This document shows positions 1 to 9,601 of a DNA stretch of 64,000 nucleotides, piece by piece. The translations under genes and the position numbers were made by a program. Numbering within the stretch: the first letter of the stretch is position 1; each line of letters opens with the position of its first letter. The DNA is taken from positions 1 through 64,000 of the forward strand of contig CAZNDM010000087.1 of assembly GCA_964571845.1 (NCBI GenBank), written 5' to 3'. The DNA is from WFZT01 sp964571845. Its GTDB lineage: Bacteria > Hydrothermota > Hydrothermia > B15-G9 > WFZT01. Below the pieces are notes generated by a model that was not told the origin of the DNA, did no database searches, and worked only from the letters and a program-made list of their open reading frames with translations.

Positions 1-2249
1 AGCCCCACGACACTCTGAGGAATATCCTGAGAGAGGAAAATATTTCTTAATACATCGAGACCAAATTTCTGCCACAGATGCATGAGGAAAACATAAGGTC
101 TGTAGAGACTTTCGTAATAAACTTCAACTTTAGGTGGGGTATGCTCAATCTTTTTGAGACTATAACCTGCTTTTATAAGATATTCATTTGTATCGGCTTC
201 GCCAAGTGTGTAATTTGCCAGATATTCGCCAATACCCGCAAAACCTTCGACCATCCATTCGGCCTCATAAGGATCGTGAGACCAGAAGAAAAGTTTAGCC
301 ATTGATCTATAAATTGCGTTTCTCCACCTAACATTGGATCTGTCAAAATACACATTATCACGATCGTCGTAAGAGTCAACTTCGATCATTTCGTGTCCAT
401 TTCCATTAGGATGCCTGTTCGTGGGTATATAGTTGAGCTCTGGATTCATAACACTCAGAATGGGGATCAGCTGCCTTTCACCCGAAGTGAGCAGTGATGA
501 CAGCTCACCAACGAGTACTACTATTCTCGGATCATTGTCAACATCAACGGCAAGACTGTCAAAGAAGTCATTCATTGTGGTGTATGCACTATCCACGATC
601 GTTCCGATATCAGTAACCTGCGCATCGGTTAAGAAGCTTCTCAGAATTCCTTTATTGAATTCAACGAGATTCTCAAGGCTATCGGCACTCTTCAATACAC
701 CCTGACCCGTAGTAACAAAGATGGTGGTATCGTTAAAGAAAGCAACCGAATAAACAGTATCGAAATATTCAGCAGGACCCCAGGTTAAAAGTGAAGATGA
801 GATATCAACCCAGCCAGAGCCGTCAAATTCCATAAGGCCATGGGGTGCACCGGAAATTACCACAAAGTCCGAATTGGAGGGACTTACATCAAAATCAGTA
901 ACCAGGTCAAGACCATGAGGCGGCAGCGTATCCCAAGATGCTCCTCCATCATTCGTCTTAAGAATAAGGTTTCCAGAGAGGATGTAAATCACATCGTTAC
1001 TCACAGGTTTGATTCTTTCAACCTCGCCATCGTAGAGTTTTGTCCAGGAACCTCTGTTGTAGTAGTAAAGGCCATCCATTGCACCAACATAGAACGCATC
1101 TTTGTTAGAATAGTGGCCGGTTACAGTGGTTATCTCAGGCATGACACCTATGTCATCGAAGTAAACCTCACCTGTATTGACAACGAGAGAAAGTGAATTT
1201 ACAGGACCTCCAGCAAATGTAAAGGAAGTATCCTCAAACACCACTGAATCGTTAAGGCAAACCCTGAGATAATTTTCATTCAGATCTGCAAAGCCTGTAA
1301 CTTTCTGAATACTGTAGAGAGCAAGCTCTCCAACTCCAGTCTCCTGTACAAAGAGGCTATCTCCACGGATTTTGAGGTAAAATGTGGGATTATCTGAACT
1401 ATCAAGAAATCTTATGTAAACTTCACCTGTATCCCTGGAAAGGATTGGAGTGAGCTTAAATTTGAACTGAGATGCCTGGAGTGCGAAATCCTTGGATGCT
1501 GATGAGTTCCCATTGAGTCTAATCACATAGTGCCCGACACCGCTCAATATGGTTCTTACTACATTAACATTTCCAGAAGTATTCCACTCTGTAAGAAGTG
1601 TATCCTCTTTAAAATCAGGCTCAAATCCTTCATCGATATACAGATCCGACGGCAGCTTAATAATCCTTCCGAGGGGGTTTCGAAGGGTCGTAAACATTGA
1701 GTACCTTGCAATCACATAGGGCATATACCTGATGAGCGCTGTCGGAACCTGAGGAGATACTGCAACATCAACCAAATCTTTTCTCGTGAGTCTTTCTGAC
1801 CAGCTGGAAACATTGTAAAGATATAGTCCCTTTGAAGTTACTGTGTAAAAATGGATACCACCGGTTGTCAGCTTTTTCAAAGCCGCCTTTCCTGTATGCT
1901 TCAGTCCATAAATGACAGATGTTGAATCTGTTGAATATCCGAAAACGGAGAATCCGGCATCAAGGTTATCCTCGGTAAGTTTGCGATAGTACATCTTATT
2001 GGGATCAAAAACAATCAAGTTTCCGTTTCCGGAGTAAATTTTACCCAGTTTTAAATAATCTTCCTGAGTAAAGATGTAAGCGTGGTTGGTAACTGCTCTG
2101 CACATGTATTTGGCGTTGTAAAATCCGGCGAAAAATCCAGGATCATAGTATTTGAATGTAACCGTATCACCTACCTGAAATTCCGCTCTCAGGAAACCAC
2201 CCAATGTCAGAAAGAGAAGTAAAATTGGAAGAATTTTAAGCCTTTTCAT
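1..2249 (-). CDS. Secreted M6-like metallopeptidase homologue with lost zinc site (3' end off window)
   Basis: This reading frame is open from an ATG at 2249 to the window edge (749 residues seen; the C-terminus lies beyond base 1). It starts with a signal peptide (MKRLKILPILLLFLTLGGFLRA). The mid part has propeller-like segments (SNDVIYILSGN, LKTNDGGASWDTLP) around a concanavalin-like region. The C-terminal part matches the framework of secreted M6/M30-type peptidases of this group: NDPRIVVLV, then an asparagine/glycine-rich stretch ending in EMIEVDS, then DPYEAEWMVEGFAGIGEYL. Family members have a zinc-binding HEFQH just before the DPxE..W..EG block. Here that place reads MAKLFFWSH, so the HExxH is gone. 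I infer a non-catalytic homologue with a binding or structural role. It is the last gene of the envelope cluster, one base after its upstream neighbour. Confidence 0.65.
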   Translation of the reverse strand, partial: MKRLKILPILLLFLTLGGFLRAEFQVGDTVTFKYYDPGFFAGFYNAKYMCRAVTNHAYIFTQEDYLKLGKIYSGNGNLIVFDPNKMYYRKLTEDNLDAGFSVFGYSTDSTSVIYGLKHTGKAALKKLTTGGIHFYTVTSKGLYLYNVSSWSERLTRKDLVDVAVSPQVPTALIRYMPYVIARYSMFTTLRNPLGRIIKLPSDLYIDEGFEPDFKEDTLLTEWNTSGNVNVVRTILSGVGHYVIRLNGNSSASKDFALQASQFKFKLTPILSRDTGEVYIRFLDSSDNPTFYLKIRGDSLFVQETGVGELALYSIQKVTGFADLNENYLRVCLNDSVVFEDTSFTFAGGPVNSLSLVVNTGEVYFDDIGVMPEITTVTGHYSNKDAFYVGAMDGLYYYNRGSWTKLYDGEVERIKPVSNDVIYILSGNLILKTNDGGASWDTLPPHGLDLVTDFDVSPSNSDFVVISGAPHGLMEFDGSGWVDISSSLLTWGPAEYFDTVYSVAFFNDTTIFVTTGQGVLKSADSLENLVEFNKGILRSFLTDAQVTDIGTIVDSAYTTMNDFFDSLAVDVDNDPRIVVLVGELSSLLTSGERQLIPILSVMNPELNYIPTNRHPNGNGHEMIEVDSYDDRDNVYFDRSNVRWRNAIYRSMAKLFFWSHDPYEAEWMVEGFAGIGEYLANYTLGEADTNEYLIKAGYSLKKIEHTPPKVEVYYESLYRPYVFLMHLWQKFGLDVLRNIFLSQDIPQSVVG

Positions 2250-2250
2250 A

Positions 2251-3399
2251 TTAAAAACCTCCTTGGTTACTCAGATTCCTGATATAGTTAAACAAACTCT
2301 GCACATCAGGATTTAAGGGATCAACAACGACACTTCCATAGAGGTCATTTATAACGAATGCGGCATCCATATACATATGGAGGTTGAAAAAAGCCTGGGC
2401 AAGGGCTATTTTTGCGTTTCTCGAATTTATCAATCTTCCTGGTAGAGAATCAGCATAAGGTGCATCGTATGTATAATCACTGTCAACAAACAGGCTTGAC
2501 CTGAATTCTTTTACAGCACCATAGTATTCGGCCGCACCGTAATAAACGGCTCCATCAACTATGTGCGCAGCGCATTCAATGTCGTTCGTGCCACTCAATA
2601 CATAAGTAACTTCGGCGTAAACTGTGTCTCCAGCATCCTGTGTCCCGGTAAATGGCAGACATTTCACAAGATTTAATGTGTCAACTGGATAAAAGTAAGT
2701 TGTATCAACAACAATGCTGTCAGGCATGAAGAATGTAGTATCAACCCTCATACTATCAGGAGGCAGATCCACCCTCTCGTAGAAATATTTTTCGTCATTT
2801 CCACTGAAATTCTTTTCGCTATCCCATGTAATAAGGACGGAATCCCCGTCATAGCTGTATCCGAGCACCTTGTAGTAAAGACGCACACCGGCAGGACCAC
2901 CATAAAGGGTATCATAAACTGCTGCTGAATCGAGATTGTGAGGCCTGATATTTGCCAGCTTCACCTGAATTTCCATGTTCTCTACAAAAGCCACAGGGGA
3001 CACATCCATTCTGATCCACGCGGTTGTATCATCAACAGGACTGACATACTGAATTCTGAACCTCCTTGCGGACTTTCGTACGAGTCTGGGTTGATTGGAA
3101 ACTGTAATTGCCATGGTAAGGTAACCGTGGGCATCTCCAAATTCCCCAAGCTGTTTCATTGCCATTGCCTTACCTATGTAAGCATCGGCATTTTCAGGTG
3201 AAATAAAATTGATGACCGTATCAAAATGTGCTTTGGAGCTGAGATAATCTCCCTGAGAGTACTTTACCCAGCCTTCGTTGTTAAAGTAATAGGCACCTCT
3301 ATCCCAGACAGAAGGACCTGTGGGTGGGTTATTTTTAACACCACATCCCACCACAAGAAGGAAGCTGGTCAAACTCAAAATTGTAATTAGTTTTTTCAT
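2251..3399 (-). CDS. TPR-type lipoprotein
   Basis: Predicted 382-residue lipoprotein. The N-terminus MKKLITILSLTSFLLVVGC is a signal peptide ending in a lipobox (VVGC), so the protein should be anchored by Cys20. Residues about 35-110 look like tetratricopeptide helices (YFNNEGWVKYSQGDYLSSKAHFDTVI, then AYIGKAMAMKQLGEFGDAHGYL), and further helical repeats sit near the C-terminus. A Thr/Asp-rich beta region lies between them. An in-frame start at 3450 exists, but it would overlap the PorV gene. The ATG at 3399 has a strong GGAGAAGG ribosome site and begins the lipoprotein signal, so I chose it. A role in the envelope machinery encoded upstream is inferred from position only. Confidence 0.75.
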   Translation of the reverse strand: MKKLITILSLTSFLLVVGCGVKNNPPTGPSVWDRGAYYFNNEGWVKYSQGDYLSSKAHFDTVINFISPENADAYIGKAMAMKQLGEFGDAHGYLTMAITVSNQPRLVRKSARRFRIQYVSPVDDTTAWIRMDVSPVAFVENMEIQVKLANIRPHNLDSAAVYDTLYGGPAGVRLYYKVLGYSYDGDSVLITWDSEKNFSGNDEKYFYERVDLPPDSMRVDTTFFMPDSIVVDTTYFYPVDTLNLVKCLPFTGTQDAGDTVYAEVTYVLSGTNDIECAAHIVDGAVYYGAAEYYGAVKEFRSSLFVDSDYTYDAPYADSLPGRLINSRNAKIALAQAFFNLHMYMDAAFVINDLYGSVVVDPLNPDVQSLFNYIRNLSNQGGF

Positions 3400-3415
3400 A
3401 GCCCTTCTCCTTTTA

Positions 3416-4393
3416 TTATCTAACATAGCTGATACTAATTCTGTGGACATCAGTCAGTTCCTGCATGTCAGTAAATGAATAGTTCAGCGAGAAGTTTTTC
3501 AGATTAACCCCAAATCCGAGTCCAAGCGCATCGGCATCAGACATAAAATTGTAGCCGCCTCTTACAAAGAACATATTCATGTAGGAGAATTCAAATCCAA
3601 GAGCGAGGGTCTGATCATAGTCGTTTGGATGGTTACTCTCGAGGGACAGCGTGAGTCTCTTAACAGGGTCATCAATTACCTCCATCGCCATACCGAGACG
3701 GAAGTTCAGTGGAATAGGATATGCTGTATGTTCTCTTTCCTCGGTAACAACCTCATTTCCCTGATAAAGGTACTGAAGATAAGTACCGCTAAATTTCATA
3801 TCAGGTCCAATGTTCTGCATTGACATGGCAATTCTCAACGATTTGAATCCGGTCCAGAAATAAGTGCCAACATCAATTGCCACTCCATAGGCACTGGCAT
3901 ATCCACTCACATTTTCGTGTAAAAGTTTAAGTGCGACACCAGATGCAAATTTATCTGTGAAATACCTTGCGAAACCGATTCCAATTTGGGCACTTCTGTA
4001 CTGGAATGGATCTTTATAAATAATGCCACTTTCACTGATTTCGGCGCCTTCAATGTCTCCTGAGTTAAAGCCACCAACGAATATAGCCAGATTTCCCCTC
4101 AGTCCAAGTTTCTTAATTATGCTAAAACCACCAAGATTTGTTTCAGCAAGGTAGCTAACATAGGAAAATCCTGCTGACATTTCACTTTTGATATTGGCAA
4201 CACCGGCAATATTCCAGAAGACAGTCAGGGGATCATTTGCGACGGCGACATAAGCACCTCCCATGGCAGATGCATTGGGATCAAGTGATACTGAGAGGAA
4301 ATTCGCTCCTGCTGTACCAACTTTGGACTGGGAAAAGCCCATGCCCACCATCAAAAAACTTAACAATATGATTATCTTCTTGTGTTTAACCAT
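3416..4393 (-). CDS. PorV/PorQ family outer-membrane protein
   Basis: Predicted 325-residue outer-membrane beta-barrel. After a signal peptide (about residues 1-21, ending GMGFSQ), the segment GTAGANFLSVSLDPNASAMGGAYVAVANDP...WNIAGVA is the hallmark N-terminus of the PorV/PorQ (UPF0164) family. The rest alternates amphipathic strands and ends SISYVR, as expected for a barrel of about 14 strands. In Bacteroidota PorV shuttles type IX secretion cargo to the surface attachment complex. The upstream neighbour carries a type IX sorting domain, which supports the same role here. The assignment to PorV rather than a transport barrel of the same superfamily is an inference. It is translated 12 bases after the preceding gene. 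Confidence 0.8.
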   Translation of the reverse strand: MVKHKKIIILLSFLMVGMGFSQSKVGTAGANFLSVSLDPNASAMGGAYVAVANDPLTVFWNIAGVANIKSEMSAGFSYVSYLAETNLGGFSIIKKLGLRGNLAIFVGGFNSGDIEGAEISESGIIYKDPFQYRSAQIGIGFARYFTDKFASGVALKLLHENVSGYASAYGVAIDVGTYFWTGFKSLRIAMSMQNIGPDMKFSGTYLQYLYQGNEVVTEEREHTAYPIPLNFRLGMAMEVIDDPVKRLTLSLESNHPNDYDQTLALGFEFSYMNMFFVRGGYNFMSDADALGLGFGVNLKNFSLNYSFTDMQELTDVHRISISYVR

Positions 4394-4405
4394 GATTGAT
4401 CTCCT

Positions 4406-6442
4406 TTATTTCAAAATCACCAATTTACCAATCTTGTAATCACCGTCAGGAGTCTCAACCTTGTAAATGTAGATTCCACTCTGGACCTTAATATTTGCAT
4501 CACTCAGGAGATTCCACGCCAGCGATCCTTTACCTTCCTTATTTTCCAGCGTCTTAATCTTGTGGCCTGAAAGTGTGTAAATTGTTATACGACATGTGGA
4601 TGGAAGGTTAATAAACTCAACCTTATCCGCAATCTCAGTCGCCGTCCACGGAGCAGATCCGTTGTATGGATTAGGAACAACCTTCACATCATCCACCGAT
4701 CTCCCAATCTTAGACTTCATGGTAATGTAAACCGGGTTACCATTCTCGTCCTTGAGGTAGTTGTTCTTAGAAGATTCGAGAGAATCCTCATCATAAGCAG
4801 TCACGACATAGTAATACTGAAACCCGGGTACAGCAGTCGAATCGAGATAAGTGTGATTAAACGATCCATCAGGATTTCTACGGATCGTGTCAAGAACAAC
4901 CCAGTTGATGGGCTGATAAACTGCTCTATAAACGATGTACCCTTCCATGTCTGGATAACCTTTGAGCGGATCCGGAGTCCTCTCAGGGAGATCGTCCCAT
5001 ACGAGTTTTATACCATTGGATGTAACGGTGTAAACAAGCATGGGTGAAGGTGGAGGCACAGGGATTCTCCAGTGAAGGTCCTCGTCCGGATCTGAAGGAT
5101 GCGCAGGATCAGAATGAGTGGACCCTGCGTAATACGCCTGGAGAGCTTTCTCAAGAACCTGTCTCACTCCAGGGAGCCAGCCTCGACCCCAGTAGGAATC
5201 GTAACCACCTGAAAGTCCCTGACCAACTCCTGCTACCCAGACAAGTTTTAATGTATCACCGGATCTGATGCTAAACGGACCTACAGTATTTAAAAATCTG
5301 TAGTCGAATGGAGGTGCTCCAAGATCAAACGGATGTGGAGCATAACGGTAGAACATGGTGGCAGAATGATGGCCTCTGAGATAGTCGTAAACATCCGTTG
5401 GTGTGGCCGGGTCACTACTCCAGTTCCACCACTGATGTGACCATGGTCTTACAAACCTTGCGTTATCAAGTGTGGAATCAGATGGTGAAGGTGGCGTATA
5501 CAACCACATTCCGCCAATATAACCTGCTGACTTTCCGCCTTCACCTGTGTCGTCTCCAGGATCTGCAGGATTGTCTCCGTCATAGATGTATGACATTCCC
5601 CTCGGGAAAATGTAGACCTTGTAGGTTGTATCATTTCTCACATAGTCAACAGCAATTGAAGAGTCGAGAACCACCTCACCGGGCTCATCTCCCCAGATAA
5701 TGTATTCGTCAGGCACACCATCCGGTTGAGGTATGAATGAATCCGGTAGAAGTGTAAGATCGTCTGTAAGCGGCCATTCACCATTTGTCCATCCGTCAAA
5801 AGCGACGAGATCATCAATATGGGGTTCTGTCTGATCTGCTCCTGAGACATCACAGTCGTACCACATTCCGACAAACACACCGTTTAACACATCACCGTGG
5901 CCAGGAATATCACACTGCGAGGCATCATAAGTGATGTAAATTTCATAGGCAACAAAGTCATTGAATGGCTCATGGGGCCACTGCATGCTCCTTATGATAA
6001 CTTTCACGCCCAGATGGCTACCCGACCCGTGTCTCGGATTGTCCTTAAAATCGTCATAGGCGACCACAACATCCATCGGAGATTTACCGGGTCCCACATA
6101 AATAGGAGGGTTATCAGAACCAGTCCAATCACCAACAGGATAGTTTCCATAAGTAACATAAGGAGTTCCTTCAATTACAGCGCCAATTGTGAAGTAAGAG
6201 CCCCAGAGGTAATAGTTGTTTACAGCGGCTCCACCGGGCCAGCTCAGACCGTAGAGAGCCTGATTAAACTCTCCTCCCAGATTACCAAAATTGTTAATCC
6301 AGTTCCATGCCTCACCCACTGTCTGATTGATGATTTGATCTCTTGGTCTATCTATCCCGGGATTGGCGGGAGGAGTAACATTAGCCCGTGACCTTGCGCT
6401 CAAAATTCCAACAAAAAGCAATAATAAAAGTTTCTTATTCAT
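4406..6442 (-). CDS. Secreted protein with fibronectin-like domain and type IX sorting domain
   Basis: Predicted 678-residue secreted protein. Signal peptide about residues 1-20, then a large beta-rich region with no domain I recognise. A fibronectin-III-like segment follows (about 480-570, PPSPMLVYTVTSNGIKLVWDDLPE...YYVVTAYDEDS). The last about 85 residues form a type A sorting domain: VVPNPYNGSAPW, ITIYTLSGHKIKTLE, SGIYIYKVETPDGDYKIGKLVILK. That domain targets proteins to the type IX secretion system in Bacteroidota. The gene lies between a TonB receptor and a PorV-like gene in one transcription direction, so it may be a surface cargo working with them. The same architecture (propeller-free body, FnIII-like segment, sorting tail) recurs in the protein encoded at 15897-17783. 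Substrate unknown. Confidence 0.7.
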   Translation of the reverse strand: MNKKLLLLLFVGILSARSRANVTPPANPGIDRPRDQIINQTVGEAWNWINNFGNLGGEFNQALYGLSWPGGAAVNNYYLWGSYFTIGAVIEGTPYVTYGNYPVGDWTGSDNPPIYVGPGKSPMDVVVAYDDFKDNPRHGSGSHLGVKVIIRSMQWPHEPFNDFVAYEIYITYDASQCDIPGHGDVLNGVFVGMWYDCDVSGADQTEPHIDDLVAFDGWTNGEWPLTDDLTLLPDSFIPQPDGVPDEYIIWGDEPGEVVLDSSIAVDYVRNDTTYKVYIFPRGMSYIYDGDNPADPGDDTGEGGKSAGYIGGMWLYTPPSPSDSTLDNARFVRPWSHQWWNWSSDPATPTDVYDYLRGHHSATMFYRYAPHPFDLGAPPFDYRFLNTVGPFSIRSGDTLKLVWVAGVGQGLSGGYDSYWGRGWLPGVRQVLEKALQAYYAGSTHSDPAHPSDPDEDLHWRIPVPPPSPMLVYTVTSNGIKLVWDDLPERTPDPLKGYPDMEGYIVYRAVYQPINWVVLDTIRRNPDGSFNHTYLDSTAVPGFQYYYVVTAYDEDSLESSKNNYLKDENGNPVYITMKSKIGRSVDDVKVVPNPYNGSAPWTATEIADKVEFINLPSTCRITIYTLSGHKIKTLENKEGKGSLAWNLLSDANIKVQSGIYIYKVETPDGDYKIGKLVILK

Positions 6443-6454
6443 GACAAACCTCCA

Positions 6455-9400
6455 TCAAAATCCTTTGATGCTTATTTGCAATCCAAGTGTGCTTCTTCTT
6501 CTCGGATACCAGACTGTGGGATTCTTAACCTCGCCCTCAGGGTCATGGAGCACATAGTATGAGTTAACATCATCAAAAGATCTAAGTTGCTTGTTGTTGA
6601 ACAAGTTTGTAACATCAAGATAAATCCTGCCTTTCAGCAGTTTAAAGGAGAAATCTTTGTAAATTCTCAGGTCTGTTCTCGAGTATGGTGGCAGTTTTTC
6701 AGAATTAATCTTCTCAACAGCGTCTCTTTCTGACCTGATGGGTGGTGTGTACGGGAATCCACTTCCATATAGGTAACTCAGGATAATACCGAAGTTCTTG
6801 AGTCTTCCACCAAGAATTCCTTTATCTCTGACAGCATACATGAGTGTTGCCGTAACATGATGTCTTTCATCCCAGTCAAGAGGAGATTCATGAGTTGGTA
6901 AGGGATAACCTCTCCACATCCAGTCGTATGCATTTCTCGGCGAGGAGAAGCTTCCACGGGCAACCTGGAAGGTATAACTCATGTTAAATCCTATGTCTGG
7001 CAGGAATCTTCCACCCAGTCTCTTGTTTATCTGTAGCTCAATACCTCTTGAAGATCCATAGTCTTCGTTAACATAGGTGGAATAATTTCCTGATATTCCG
7101 TAAGAGAACTGTTTGATACGGATCCAGTCTCTTATGTCCTTGTAGTAAGCGGTCACATCAATTGCGAAGTTATCTGTAAAGGCGTGTTTCACGCCAAATT
7201 CGTAAGACACTATCTTTTCTGGATCTATATTGGAATTTCCTATAATCGGGAATGCACCGGAGAAGGCAAAGTCTCTTATCATGGTTCTGAATGCGGGAAT
7301 CTGGAAGTAATGCCCGTATGTAAAGTGAAGGAGATCACGATCAGAGATTGGATGAGAGACGCCTATTCTCGGACTGAAATACCACTTGGGTGAAGCCTTG
7401 GCAGGATCCTTGATTACACGAATGCCAAGATAACCCCACTCAGGATCTGGCATAAATGGATCATTACTGTCGCTGATGACCCATCCATCCGGATTGAAGT
7501 AGTCGAACCTGAATCCGACCTTTGCCACCATCCCCTCGATCTCAATCTTATCTCTCAGATAAAATGCAAATGTCCATGGATTTATCTTATGATCCTTAAA
7601 CCACTTGAGGAAGTTGTAAGCAGTATCCTGAGGGAACATATTTCTTACCGTAAACCAGGGATTTGTAAGAGTCAGATACACATTACCACCACTGGCATAA
7701 TCCGCACCCACCCTCACGATATCATTACGCTTGAATTCAAGTCCGGCAAGGATCTCGTGATGTCTCGTAACCTGACTCGTGTATCTTAAAGAGACACTGA
7801 ATGTCTTACTCTGTCCTTCATACCACTGGGATCTGTCCCAGACAAAGTTGTAAGGCATGTACTGGTTACCAACGAAAACGAGCGTTTCTCTAATGTGGTT
7901 GAAAATTGAATCTGTGTTCCATGTCGAATCAGGTGGAACATAAGGAACCAGATTGGGCAGATCCGTCAGAGGGAACTCGTAAAATCTGTTGTTAACCATT
8001 GCAACCGTATCTCCGTTGTCCAGCACATAGACATAGATATCCACTCTCACTCTTGATCCCCAGCCAAAGCGGTTTCTTGGAGCATACTGGCCGGTTGAAT
8101 CATTGGACCACCAATCTGGACCAGAACTTATTGAAGGATACAAACTCTGGACCCTCTCTTCCCACCAGTAGTAAGGAACTTCAATATAACTTCCGTGGTC
8201 TTCCCATCCCGGATAAAGGGAGTCAAGAATGTCCGTTCTAAAGTTGCCAAGTGAATCCTCGAAGTATGTTCTATCGATCTCAACAAATCCGTCTTTATCC
8301 CTGTCAGCAAAATCATCGACCCCATCACCATCAACATCTTCCTTATCGTTGTAAAGGAAGTAATCGCTGAACATACCAATTCTTAGTTCCAGGTATGACC
8401 TCGGGGAAATAAGGTAGTTAACACCAATAACATTCTGCCAGAGTTTCTCGTCGTAGTATGTCTGATGATCAAGTGCAAGCCTCCAGTTTGCATCGTAACC
8501 ACCACCGTTATGTCTGACACGATGAAAACCACTATAGAAGAATTTTAAGTTTTTCCAGGGGAAGGTAAATTTCCACTGGAATGTGTAGGATTTATTATAC
8601 CAGTCGGGATCATTTGATACAGGGAATCTCCCCTTGTCAAATGTCAAATCGCCTGAAACGAAAAACTTAGCACCTTTCCTGTTCGACGGAAGGAATGGAC
8701 CGCTAAATGCAAATTCGACTCTCTTATACTGATCCCTGTGCCTATCTGTCTTTGATGTCAAATCGAGATTTTTACCTGTCAGGAAATCAAGATAGGGATC
8801 ACCGATATTCTGATCAAGGAAGGAATAGACTTTATCTCCGAGGAAAGAGAAATCTCTTGTAACGCTTGAGATCTCAAGGGAATACTTGTCTCTTCCTTCT
8901 TTGGTAACGATGGAAATGGCACCTGAGGCGGCAGAGCCCTGATCAACATCAAATCCACCTTTACTGATTTCTGTTTCCTGCAAAGAAATGAGAGGCACTG
9001 CACCAAAGGTTGCGCCACCGTAGGGATCTTTAACTTCAACACCGTCAATAATATAAACGACCTCATCCTGTCTGCCGCCACGAATGTGAAGCTCTCCACC
9101 CCTACCCAGTATTACACCAGCCTGCTGAGCCACAACCTGCTGAACATTAGTTACAGCCGGGATGTTACTTAATTCTTCACTGCTGATAATATTCACACTG
9201 GCCGTGACATCCTTTTTAATGATGGGTCTCTTGGCTTTCACAACGACTTCTTTGGTCTTGATGATCGCCGGGAGGAGTTCAACCTGGACTTCTGTGGTTC
9301 TATCGATATTCACCCTCACACCTTCAATAATCTTTTCCTTGTATCCGAGATATGTTACTTTCAGGGTGTATGTGCCGGGTGGGACATTGAGGATTACAAA

Positions 9401-9580
9401 GTATCCGTCAACATCGGTAGCAGCCCCCATATTCGTTCCTTCAATAATAACATTAGCAGCCGGGAGGGGCTCCTTTGTCTTGGCATCAATGACCCTACCC
9501 ATTATTTTTCCTGTTGTTCCAGCATGAAGCTGAAACAACAATAGTAGCGATATAATTCCCACTAACCTCTTAATGGGCAT
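6455..9580 (-). CDS. TonB-dependent outer-membrane receptor with carboxypeptidase-like N-terminal domain
   Basis: Predicted 1041-residue TonB-dependent receptor (SusC/CarboxypepD_reg style). Signal peptide 1-21. A carboxypeptidase regulatory-like domain spans about 23-110 (GKIMGRVIDAKTKEPLPAANVIIEGT...GVRVNIDRTTEVQVEL). The plug domain is about 120-235 (IRGGRQDEVVYIIDGVEVKDPYGG and GGFDVDQGSAASGAISIVTKEG). The remainder is a long beta-barrel with many aromatic strand ends and a terminal Phe (LQISIKGF). It has a calcium-like DVDGDGVDDFADRDKDGFVEID insertion around residue 410 in an extracellular loop. It lies 21 bp downstream of tonB, so it is probably a dedicated client of this TonB-ExbBD set. 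The substrate cannot be read from sequence. Confidence 0.85.
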   Translation of the reverse strand: MPIKRLVGIISLLLLFQLHAGTTGKIMGRVIDAKTKEPLPAANVIIEGTNMGAATDVDGYFVILNVPPGTYTLKVTYLGYKEKIIEGVRVNIDRTTEVQVELLPAIIKTKEVVVKAKRPIIKKDVTASVNIISSEELSNIPAVTNVQQVVAQQAGVILGRGGELHIRGGRQDEVVYIIDGVEVKDPYGGATFGAVPLISLQETEISKGGFDVDQGSAASGAISIVTKEGRDKYSLEISSVTRDFSFLGDKVYSFLDQNIGDPYLDFLTGKNLDLTSKTDRHRDQYKRVEFAFSGPFLPSNRKGAKFFVSGDLTFDKGRFPVSNDPDWYNKSYTFQWKFTFPWKNLKFFYSGFHRVRHNGGGYDANWRLALDHQTYYDEKLWQNVIGVNYLISPRSYLELRIGMFSDYFLYNDKEDVDGDGVDDFADRDKDGFVEIDRTYFEDSLGNFRTDILDSLYPGWEDHGSYIEVPYYWWEERVQSLYPSISSGPDWWSNDSTGQYAPRNRFGWGSRVRVDIYVYVLDNGDTVAMVNNRFYEFPLTDLPNLVPYVPPDSTWNTDSIFNHIRETLVFVGNQYMPYNFVWDRSQWYEGQSKTFSVSLRYTSQVTRHHEILAGLEFKRNDIVRVGADYASGGNVYLTLTNPWFTVRNMFPQDTAYNFLKWFKDHKINPWTFAFYLRDKIEIEGMVAKVGFRFDYFNPDGWVISDSNDPFMPDPEWGYLGIRVIKDPAKASPKWYFSPRIGVSHPISDRDLLHFTYGHYFQIPAFRTMIRDFAFSGAFPIIGNSNIDPEKIVSYEFGVKHAFTDNFAIDVTAYYKDIRDWIRIKQFSYGISGNYSTYVNEDYGSSRGIELQINKRLGGRFLPDIGFNMSYTFQVARGSFSSPRNAYDWMWRGYPLPTHESPLDWDERHHVTATLMYAVRDKGILGGRLKNFGIILSYLYGSGFPYTPPIRSERDAVEKINSEKLPPYSRTDLRIYKDFSFKLLKGRIYLDVTNLFNNKQLRSFDDVNSYYVLHDPEGEVKNPTVWYPRRRSTLGLQISIKGF

Positions 9581-9601
9581 ATTGCATACCTCCTATTTCT
9601 T

